Assembly: GCA_964615365.1 (NCBI GenBank)
Contig: CAZTOU010000001.1
Coordinates: 62,001 to 126,000, forward strand
Direction of reading: 5' to 3'
Source of the DNA: CAVXZE01 sp964615365
GTDB lineage: Bacteria; Myxococcota_A; UBA9160; UBA6930
Length of the DNA: 64,000 bases
Part shown: one piece after another, positions 1-6,971 of the stretch
Numbering within the stretch: the first letter of the stretch is position 1
How the letters are laid out: every line of letters begins with the position of its first letter
Notes under the pieces: model-generated
What the model saw: only the letters and a program-made list of their open reading frames with translations
Told to the model about the DNA's origin: nothing
Databases searched by the model: none
Program-made: the position numbers and the translations under genes

Positions 1-130
1 TCCTTACCTCGAGGACGATGGCGAATGCCTGACGATCGCCTCGCCATGAAGGGCGAACGGGGGGATTTGCTCAAGTGCGGGATCCGACCCGTCGGTTGAG
101 AGATCCGAATCCATCCGGAGGGGTCCTGCC

Positions 131-810
131 TTGAGGCTTCTAGCCATGGCCGGTGGTCTCGTGTTCGCGGTCGTGGGCCTGATCCTGGGGATTCGGCTCC
201 TCGCTCTGGCGAGACGGACCCGCGGTCTTCCTGAGCTGCTCCTCGCCGTGGCGCTGCTCTGCGGGGGGTTCGGTCTAGGCTTCCTCCGGGTGATGGCCAT
301 GCACGCGCCGCTCTCGGAGAGCCTCCTGTCCGCGGCCGCACTCGGCGTCGCTGTGTGTAGGGGTCTCGCCACAGGGTCGGTGGTGGTGCTGATCTGGCGT
401 GTCTTCGCACCGGATCGCCTCTGGGCGAGCACACTGTCTGGAGTCCTTCTGCTGGGCATCGCGCTGCTTCTCGCGGCAGAGGTCCGGGAGATGCGGCCGG
501 CTGCGACGAGCCATCCTCTCTACTGGCTGTGGAATGGGCTGATGATGGTCTCCTTCGGCTGGGGCTGGCGGACCCGGTGGCGGCGAATCGAATCCTCCTC
601 TGGGCCATCGCCTCGGGCTGCATCGCGATCCAGGTGCCCGTGGTGCTCGCCAGCATGGCGTTGGGCGGCGGAGATCAGATTGCCACCTGGGCGCTGGCAT
701 TCTTCGGGGTTCTCTCGTGCCTGGCCTCCGCCGCCATCTGGCTCGCCTTCTTCCCGCCTGGGTCCTATCTGAAGCGCATCGCCGCATCGGCCGCCGCGGG
801 GGAGCGCTGA
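131..810 (+). pseudogene. Multi-pass membrane protein, frameshifted
   Basis: About 226 residues if the frame is repaired. The first part (TTG at 131, with GGAGGGG about 7 nt upstream) is strongly hydrophobic, with four or so membrane helices up to about position 555. The same hydrophobic pattern resumes in a second frame from about 560 (GLADPVAANRILLW...) to the TGA at 808-810, while the first frame degenerates into Arg/Ser/Pro-rich sequence. The two halves join naturally at the repeated GGCTGG/GGGCTGG near 556-566, so a one-base indel is the simplest reading, either a real mutation or an assembly error. No family is recognised. The next gene starts 2 bp after the stop, so the two are probably cotranscribed. 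Confidence 0.55.
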
Positions 811-812
811 CG

Positions 813-1121
813 ATGGCGGACTCTGTGGCTTTCGGGTGGCTGTGCGATCAGCTCGAGGCGGCGACCTCGATGACGCGCCTGGAATCGCGTGGAACCGCGC
901 GCCTGGCTCTCAAGGCCGCGGGGCTCGATTCCCGAACTGCGTCCCAGCGAGAGGTCCAGGTGGTCGTCGAGCGGATTCTGCCCGGAGAGCTGGCGTCTCG
1001 GAGCATCGAGGACGGGAACGGGGTCTACGAACGGCTCGCCCGCCAGCTCGGCGCGGCGGAGCTCATGGATTCGCAGCCGGGCGACACGCCGGAGAGGGTG
1101 TTCGAGCGACTCGGGCGATAG
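813..1121 (+). CDS. Hypothetical protein, 102 aa
   Basis: A small soluble protein, ATG at 813, only 2 bp after the stop of the preceding membrane protein, which suggests translational coupling. It is predicted mostly helical, mixed in charge, with no signal peptide, membrane segment or metal-binding motif visible. The sequence (ending in PERVFERLGR) matches no family I know. Pairing with a membrane protein could mean a small accessory subunit, but that is only inference from position. An inverted repeat that may end transcription lies 50 bp downstream. Confidence 0.55.
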   Translation: MADSVAFGWLCDQLEAATSMTRLESRGTARLALKAAGLDSRTASQREVQVVVERILPGELASRSIEDGNGVYERLARQLGAAELMDSQPGDTPERVFERLGR

Positions 1122-1171
1122 AGCCCTCGCCTGCGACGCTGGGTGTCTCATCCGATTGAACGCTCGTCAAG

Positions 1172-1206
1172 CCCTCGCGGGGGGGCAAACCCCACGGGAG
1201 CGAGGG
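1172..1206 (+). terminator. Hairpin downstream of the 813-1121 gene
   Basis: CCCTCGC (1172-1178) is the exact reverse complement of GCGAGGG (1200-1206), and inner GGGG/CCCC runs extend the stem. No T-run follows, so this is a possible transcript-end structure rather than a textbook rho-independent terminator. The rest of the 1122-1360 interval shows nothing else convincing. Confidence 0.35.
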
Positions 1207-1360
1207 GCCCTCCCTCTCATACGTCGGCATACTCCAACCAGGTACCGCGAGAATCCATCCGCTGTCCGCTGGCGATGCTGACGCAGGACCTCGCTCGCGC
1301 TGAAAGACGTCGCCCACCCCGTTACCATCGGCTCTTCCGACCGTGTACGAGGACGATTCG

Positions 1361-2656
1361 ATGCGGCTACAGAGACATATGGAGATCGCGTACTCCTCGC
1401 CACGAGAGATCGAGAAGCTTCAGCGACAGAAGCTGTGCGCCCATATCGAGTACTGCAAACACAACTCTCCCTATTACAGGGACGCCCTTGCCGACATCGA
1501 CACCGGCTCGACGAAGAGCATCGCGGATCTTCTCGCGGAGCTGCCGTTTACCTCCAAAGAAGACATCGAGCGACACAACGACGAGATGTGCGCGGTAACG
1601 CCGGACCGGATCGCCGACATCGTCCTGTCGTCCGGAACCACGGGCGAGCCGACGAAGGTCATGTACTCCGAATACGATCTCGAACGCCTGGCGTACAACG
1701 AGGAGAAATCCTTTCTCGGCTGCGGTCTGTCGGCGGACGACACCGTCCTGCTGACCTGCACCATCGACCGATGCTTCGTCGCCGGCCTGGCGTATTTCCT
1801 CGGGATCAGGGCCATCGGGGCGGCCGCCGTCCGCAACGGTCATGGAACCATGGCGAGCCACGCCGAGGTCGTGAAGCGACTCGACCCGACCGTCATCGTC
1901 GGTGTTCCGACCTTCGTGAGAGGACTCGGCCTGTACCTGAAGGACGCCGGAATGGATCCAGCCGGGACTTCCGTGTCGAAGATCGTGTGTATCGGAGAAC
2001 CGATCAGGGATCGAGATCTGGCCCTCGTGAAGGTCGGTTTGGACCTACAGGAAGCCTGGGACGCGCGCGTCTACTCGACCTACGCGTCGTCCGAAACAGT
2101 CACGACCTTCTGTGAGTGCCCTGCTCAGAGAGGCGGCCACCTGCATCCCGACCTCGCAATCATCGAGATCATCGACGATGAGGGGAGCCCTCTCGCCCCC
2201 GGAGACGTCGGCGAGGTAGTCGTGACTCCGCTGGACGTCGAGGCGATGCCCCTGATACGCTTCAGAACAGGGGATGTGAGCTTACTGATCGATGAGCCCT
2301 GCTCCTGCGGGAGAAACAGTGTGCGGCTCGGCCCCATATTGGGCCGAAAACAGCACATGTTGAAGGTGAAGGGTACGACGGTATACCCGCAGGCCGTCTT
2401 CGCAGCTCTGTCCGAGTTGGATTTCGTGAGCGAGTACTACGTGTCCGTATCGAGCCAGGACGGCTCGTCCGACCACCTGACGGTGCACGTCTCCATGAGT
2501 GGAGACGGCACCGTCGAGACGATCCAGGAGAAGCTGCAGGCCCGTCTACGCATCAAGCCGGAGATTCGCGTCGAAGAAGAGCGGGAGTTGCGGGAGAGAA
2601 TCTACCTCCCAGAATTCCGGAAACCGATGCGATTCAAGGATCTGAGGGCCATCTGA
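1361..2656 (+). CDS. PaaK-like adenylate-forming enzyme
   Basis: A member of the phenylacetate-CoA ligase branch of the adenylate-forming (ANL) superfamily, which activates a carboxylate as acyl-AMP and usually transfers it to CoA. Visible: the phosphate-loop motif SSGTTGEPTK about residue 92, a YASSE block near 240, the FRTGD hinge-region aspartate near 305, and a C-terminal domain with KVKGTTVYP typical of PaaK. The length, 431 aa, fits PaaK. I chose ATG 1361 over GTG 1343 because GAGGA lies 7 nt ahead of it. The stop is 2 bp before a radical SAM gene, so the two form an operon. The substrate is unknown; this copy is distinct from the second PaaK-like gene at 5558-6937. Confidence 0.85.
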   Translation: MRLQRHMEIAYSSPREIEKLQRQKLCAHIEYCKHNSPYYRDALADIDTGSTKSIADLLAELPFTSKEDIERHNDEMCAVTPDRIADIVLSSGTTGEPTKVMYSEYDLERLAYNEEKSFLGCGLSADDTVLLTCTIDRCFVAGLAYFLGIRAIGAAAVRNGHGTMASHAEVVKRLDPTVIVGVPTFVRGLGLYLKDAGMDPAGTSVSKIVCIGEPIRDRDLALVKVGLDLQEAWDARVYSTYASSETVTTFCECPAQRGGHLHPDLAIIEIIDDEGSPLAPGDVGEVVVTPLDVEAMPLIRFRTGDVSLLIDEPCSCGRNSVRLGPILGRKQHMLKVKGTTVYPQAVFAALSELDFVSEYYVSVSSQDGSSDHLTVHVSMSGDGTVETIQEKLQARLRIKPEIRVEEERELRERIYLPEFRKPMRFKDLRAI

Positions 2657-2658
2657 CG

Positions 2659-3783
2659 ATGTCCAGCTGCAACAGCAAGATTCCGAGCTTCGAGTTCGAC
2701 CGGCAGCACATCGACGAGGCTCTGAAGAACGATCGGCTGCTCTCCATCGAGATCGAGTTCAGCAGAAGGTGCAACTTCAAGTGCGCGTACTGCTACGTGC
2801 CGGGCAAGGATGTCTGCAAGGACGAGATGACGAGAGAGGAGATCCGCGACGTCATCGCGCAGGCGCAGGACCTCGGGGCAGGGAAGATCGTGTTTCTGGG
2901 TGGTGAGCCGATGATCTATCCCGCCCTCTTCGAAATGCTGGAGTTCATCGGAAAACGCGGGTTGGAAGCGGAGATGTTCACGAACGGATACAACGTCACC
3001 GCGGAGAACGCGAGGAGGCTGTTCGAGCTCGGTGTCAACGTGGCGCTCAAGATGAATTCGTTCGACAAGCATCTCCAGGACGAGCTCACCGGTGTGCCGG
3101 GTTCACACGAGATCATCCAGTCCGCCCTCGAGAACCTGTCATCGAGCGGATATCCCTCGGAGAGGCCCTTTCTGGCGGTCAGCACCATCATCTGCAGACA
3201 GAACATCTCCGAGATGCCCCGGCTCTGGCAATGGCTGCGCGACCGCGAGATAGTCCCGTACCTCGAAATGATCACGCCGCAGGGAAACGCGACCGAAAAC
3301 GAATGGCTGTACCCCGACCCACGCGAGCTCCAGGCGTTGTTCGATGAGATCGCGCGGATAGACAGAGAGAAATACGGCCGGACATGGGATCCTCAGCCCC
3401 CTCTCGTCGGCAATGCCTGCCTGCGCCACCGCTTCTCCTGCCTGGTCATGGCCAACGGCGACGTGATGCCCTGTGTCGGAGTACCAATCGCTGTCGGCAA
3501 CATCCGCGAGAAACGTCTGACGAGCATCATACGGGACAGCGAGGTCATGCGGGATCTCCGCGACCATGAGCACACCATCAAGGGACCCTGCGCCGCCTGC
3601 GACAAGTCGGACGACTGCTACGGATGCCGCGGTGCGGCGTACCAGATGACCGGCGACTACCTCGCCTCGGATCCGATGTGCTGGCGAAACACCGGCAAGG
3701 CAAGAGAGAGCGATTTTCCAGCCCGGATCCGCGGAGACTCCGGGTCCCCCTCGAAGGCAACCCGCGACCGCTCGCTACCCTGA
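2659..3783 (+). CDS. Radical SAM protein with SPASM domain
   Basis: The radical SAM cluster motif CNFKCAYC sits at residues 38-45 (Cys38, 42, 45), followed by a GGEPM glycine motif. The C-terminal third carries a SPASM-type set of cysteines: C-x5-G-x4-C (LVMANGDVMPC), then CAACDKSDDCYGC and a final Cys near MCWRN, expected to hold one or two further Fe-S clusters. SPASM enzymes usually modify peptides or mature protein cofactors. The gene starts 2 bp after the PaaK-like gene and is convergent with the DUF2148 operon. No short precursor-peptide gene was convincing nearby, so a RiPP role is only one possibility; activation and modification of a small molecule is another. Confidence 0.88.
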   Translation: MSSCNSKIPSFEFDRQHIDEALKNDRLLSIEIEFSRRCNFKCAYCYVPGKDVCKDEMTREEIRDVIAQAQDLGAGKIVFLGGEPMIYPALFEMLEFIGKRGLEAEMFTNGYNVTAENARRLFELGVNVALKMNSFDKHLQDELTGVPGSHEIIQSALENLSSSGYPSERPFLAVSTIICRQNISEMPRLWQWLRDREIVPYLEMITPQGNATENEWLYPDPRELQALFDEIARIDREKYGRTWDPQPPLVGNACLRHRFSCLVMANGDVMPCVGVPIAVGNIREKRLTSIIRDSEVMRDLRDHEHTIKGPCAACDKSDDCYGCRGAAYQMTGDYLASDPMCWRNTGKARESDFPARIRGDSGSPSKATRDRSLP

Positions 3784-3804
3784 GCCAGGAAACCGTCGAG
3801 AATC

Positions 3805-4692
3805 CTACGGAGCTTCCTCCGAGCTGGCCTTCAGATTGGCCTTCATCGCATCCACCTTGGGACGGACCTCCAGCACGGTCTCGAGCAGCATTCCTTGAAT
3901 CTGCTCCTGATACCGGGAGTACTCCTCATCGGCTTCGATACGCACGTACTCCGGGGCTCCCTCCCACCAGGCGCCGTCCCGTTTGACGCGCGGCCTGAGG
4001 TCGGAGCTGAACATCTGGTGGTGGAACGCGTAGTTCTTCCGAAACAACCCGCTGATGTGCTCTTGATCCCGCCACTGCGCCAACGACGGTCGGTTGTACC
4101 ACCACAGCTCGACCGCGGGACCCAAGGCCAGGGCGAGCGTAGCGGTGACGTCCTCGAGATAACCGAGAGCGAAGCTCACTAGCCCAAAGGTGCCCAGGAT
4201 TCTGTTCTCGACGTTCAACTCCCATGCTGCGGCACAGGCGTAGTCGCAGGCCATTCCGTAGTCGAAGTTCTTCCAGGCACACGAGGGCCCGGCCCCCAGC
4301 CGTCCCAGCCCACCGTGCTCTTTCTTGTACCGGTTGAAATCGGCGCACCGGCCGAATCCACAGGCTCCGCAGTCCCACGCCAGATCCCCCGCACCCAGGT
4401 CTGCTCCCAATACCAGCACCACGGGGGGGCGCCCCTCCTCGATCGCGGTCTTGAAGCACATGTAGTCCACGTACATCGGGAAGAAGGTGTTCTTCATCGC
4501 CTCGGAACCCATCTTCTCCTGGAGCCTCTCCAGGAACTCCAGCATGGGGGCGAACTCATCCCCGTGAACCAGAACGGCCTTCTGATTCAGGCGGGCCGTC
4601 ACCTGGGGGGCCTTGAAGTAGGCGTGCAGGACGTGGCCCGCGGAATCCAGCAACCTCTCCTGGGCAAAAGCGCGGCCTTCGATCATCGACAT
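3805..4692 (-). CDS. DUF2148-type ferredoxin-domain protein B
   Basis: 295 aa. The segment WDCGACGFGRCADF (Cys108, Cys111, Cys116) matches the DCGxCGxxxC motif of DUF2148 proteins, which are thought to bind an Fe-S cluster; further cysteines follow in AGPSCAWKNF and MACDYACAAAW. It has no signal peptide. It is the last gene of a minus-strand operon, its ATG 3 bp beyond the stop of a related DUF2148 gene, and the pair probably forms a heteromer. Lying downstream of a molybdenum oxidoreductase and a CoA ligase, it may pass electrons or help redox chemistry in that pathway, but the family has no settled function. Confidence 0.75.
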   Translation of the reverse strand: MSMIEGRAFAQERLLDSAGHVLHAYFKAPQVTARLNQKAVLVHGDEFAPMLEFLERLQEKMGSEAMKNTFFPMYVDYMCFKTAIEEGRPPVVLVLGADLGAGDLAWDCGACGFGRCADFNRYKKEHGGLGRLGAGPSCAWKNFDYGMACDYACAAAWELNVENRILGTFGLVSFALGYLEDVTATLALALGPAVELWWYNRPSLAQWRDQEHISGLFRKNYAFHHQMFSSDLRPRVKRDGAWWEGAPEYVRIEADEEYSRYQEQIQGMLLETVLEVRPKVDAMKANLKASSEEAP

Positions 4693-4695
4693 GAG

Positions 4696-5478
4696 TTACT
4701 CCTGCTCCTTCTTGGTGGACCTGCCAGCTCTCGAGGCTGGGACCAACCGGTAGTCGGGAGCAAACTGCCTGGTAATGACGTAGTGCTTCCGAGCGGAGTC
4801 CACCATCCGGGCCATGTTCACCACACCGTAGTGGTAGTGAACGTCGACGAAGGGGTTCTTCGAGGTCGCGGCGACGAGGATTCCCACCACGAACTCCGAG
4901 TCGCGGCAATAGCCGAGCTTCCTGGCTGCCACTCCCACCGTCATGAAGGGCCTTGCGTCGACGAGCAGGGTGCGCGCCATCCAAAGCGCAGAGGCCGCGG
5001 AGTAGCCCAGGTTCTGGACGTGAATCTGGCACAGGGGGCCGTCGATGAGCGTCTCGCTCAGGCTCTTGTCCGAGTGGTCGATCTGTCCAGCCGAGGTCCT
5101 GCGCCGAGAGTACAAGAAGCCGCATCCAGGAGGTCCACCGCAGAAGCCGCAGTCCGCATCGAAGGGGGTATTCCTCCCACGGATGTCGCCCAGCAGCAGA
5201 ATGCAGTCCGCCTCGCGCGCCATGATCGCCTCGGTTCGATACAGCTCGCCGGTCTGCTTGTTCTCGGGGCGATGGGAGAGCTCTTCCATCTTCTCTGCGA
5301 TCTCGACCTGCTCCTCCTCGCCCCAGACGAGCTCGGCCTCCATGTGGTCGACACCCCCCGTGACGGGAGCGGTGTGCGCGGCGTTCATCATGAGCTTGGC
5401 GGCTTCGACGGCGTGGCTTCGACGGTTCAGGTCGGAAGGGGAGAACCACGGAAACTCCTTGCTGTGGATCTTGGGCAT
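4696..5478 (-). CDS. DUF2148-type ferredoxin-domain protein A
   Basis: 260 aa. It shares the layout of the neighbouring gene at 3805-4692: an N-terminal helical region (AAKLMMNAAHTAP is typical of DUF2148), the sentence EADCILLLGD, then DCGFCGGPPGC with Cys110, Cys113 and Cys119, followed by a conserved alpha/beta half. Spacing between the second and third cysteines differs from its partner. The two genes are 3 bp apart, so a duplicated, probably heteromeric Fe-S protein pair is likely. RBS-like AGGAGG lies upstream of the ATG at 5478. The gap to the CoA ligase gene upstream is 79 bp. Confidence 0.75.
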   Translation of the reverse strand: MPKIHSKEFPWFSPSDLNRRSHAVEAAKLMMNAAHTAPVTGGVDHMEAELVWGEEEQVEIAEKMEELSHRPENKQTGELYRTEAIMAREADCILLLGDIRGRNTPFDADCGFCGGPPGCGFLYSRRRTSAGQIDHSDKSLSETLIDGPLCQIHVQNLGYSAASALWMARTLLVDARPFMTVGVAARKLGYCRDSEFVVGILVAATSKNPFVDVHYHYGVVNMARMVDSARKHYVITRQFAPDYRLVPASRAGRSTKKEQE

Positions 5479-5557
5479 GGGATTCCTCCTCTCTTCTCGC
5501 TGACGAGGGCCGATGATACTCCAGGAGCCGCCTCTGCGGCCTTCGCGCCGGTGAGGA

Positions 5558-6937
5558 TCACTTGGCCTCGTAGAGCTTCTCCAGCAGTTGCGTCTTCTTG
5601 GTCGCGCGCTCGAGGGTGTTCGGCTCGAGCCAGGTGATCGCCGGGCGCACTTTGACGTCCTCGTGCATCTTCTCCTGGATCTCCCTTTCCAGGTCCGCCA
5701 GGTCGCTCGCTTGGATGCCCTCTCCGCGCTCGACTTTGAGCTTCAGGGGAGGAACGACCCGGGGGGGCGGCTCTTCGAGGACGATCCGGAAGGCGCCCGT
5801 CACCCGCGGCACGAACGCATGGATCACCCCCTCGATGGCGGCGGGGTACACCGGGACCCCCTTGACCTTCAGCATGTCGTCGGACCGACCCACGATCCGG
5901 TAGCGGAACCCGCTAAGCCCACACGGACAGGGATCGGTGAAGACCTGGTGGATGTCGCCCATCGTGATCCGAAGATTGCAGAAGAACAGGGCGTGCTCCG
6001 GCTCCAGGGGTGACATCACCGCGAGGCCGGTAGCCCCGTGCTCCATCGGGACGGGCTCCTTCGTCTCCGGATCCACGAGCTCGTAGTAGGCGAAGTCGTC
6101 CGCGAACCAGTGCATGCCTTGATAGATCGGATGATCGCAGGACCCGCCGATTCCCGCCCCCAGATCGAAGACCTTTGCCCCGTACTCGCTCTCGAGCCGC
6201 TGCCGCACCTCGGGGATCCCCGCCCCCGGCTCCGCCCCACAGGCGAGGATCTTGAGTCCCAGGCTCTTCACCGGCTCGCCGAGGACATCGGGGGCGCGTT
6301 CGATCAAGTGCAGCGCCAGGGAAGGGGTGCCCATGAAGACGTTGACCTTGAAGAGCTTGAGCAGCCGAAGGATCTGCTCCGTACCCGCCTCTGCGCCGAT
6401 CGGGACCAGGGTGACACCGGGAAAGTCGAGATACCAGAGGATGTTGGGCGTGCCCGCCGCGTGCATGCTGAGGCCGAAGCAGATGCCGATCCGGTCGCCG
6501 GGACGGATGCCCATGCGCCACGAGCTGCGGGCGAGGAGATCGGAGTGCCGCTCCACGCCCTTCCGGAAGAAGGGGTAGGGTGTCGGGACCCCCGTCGTCC
6601 CGGACGTGGTCGTCAGGAGATAGAGGTCCGCGAGGCGCTCCTCGCCGAACAGCTCCCCGAATATCCTGTCCATGTCCATTCCGACTTCTGCAATCAGCCC
6701 GCGGAACTCGGCCTGCCCCGCATGGGGGATGGCACGGGCGAAGTCATCGAAGGAGCGGATGTCCTCCGGCTTGACGCCCGCCGCTTCCATGCGCTTGCGG
6801 TCGAAGGGGACCTTCTCGTAGCAGTAGCGGATCGCCTCCTGAAGCTTCTCCCACTGGATCTCGCGCATCCTGGGCGTGTTCAGCAGGGGCTCGATCTCCA
6901 TGTCCCAGTATCGTCGTTCGCTTTGCTCCATGATCAC
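5558..6937 (-). CDS. Phenylacetate-CoA ligase family protein
   Basis: 459 aa ANL-superfamily acyl-CoA ligase. Seen: TTTSGTTGVPTPYPF phosphate loop near residue 115, the GAGIGGS/DH region, and a C-terminal GRSDDMLKVKGVPVYP motif characteristic of PaaK, with the last lysines in ERATKKTQLLEK. It would form the CoA thioester of an aromatic or similar acid in the cytoplasm. It sits 34 bp after the stop of the molybdenum oxidoreductase gene on the same strand, so the two are probably cotranscribed: oxidation of a substrate outside the membrane, then CoA activation inside, would be a sensible order. Substrate unknown. Confidence 0.88.
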   Translation of the reverse strand: MIMEQSERRYWDMEIEPLLNTPRMREIQWEKLQEAIRYCYEKVPFDRKRMEAAGVKPEDIRSFDDFARAIPHAGQAEFRGLIAEVGMDMDRIFGELFGEERLADLYLLTTTSGTTGVPTPYPFFRKGVERHSDLLARSSWRMGIRPGDRIGICFGLSMHAAGTPNILWYLDFPGVTLVPIGAEAGTEQILRLLKLFKVNVFMGTPSLALHLIERAPDVLGEPVKSLGLKILACGAEPGAGIPEVRQRLESEYGAKVFDLGAGIGGSCDHPIYQGMHWFADDFAYYELVDPETKEPVPMEHGATGLAVMSPLEPEHALFFCNLRITMGDIHQVFTDPCPCGLSGFRYRIVGRSDDMLKVKGVPVYPAAIEGVIHAFVPRVTGAFRIVLEEPPPRVVPPLKLKVERGEGIQASDLADLEREIQEKMHEDVKVRPAITWLEPNTLERATKKTQLLEKLYEAK

Positions 6938-6971
6938 GATGACTTTCCTCCGACGAGCGGATCGGCAGGCT

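Noticed and set aside
4..459. A minus-strand frame at the window start.
   Set aside because: Arg/Ser/Pro-rich shadow of the hydrophobic plus-strand coding sequence; no motifs. Nothing convincing lies in 1-130.
1122..1360. A precursor peptide gene for the radical SAM enzyme.
   Set aside because: Short frames here are Arg-rich, lack a ribosome site and look random.
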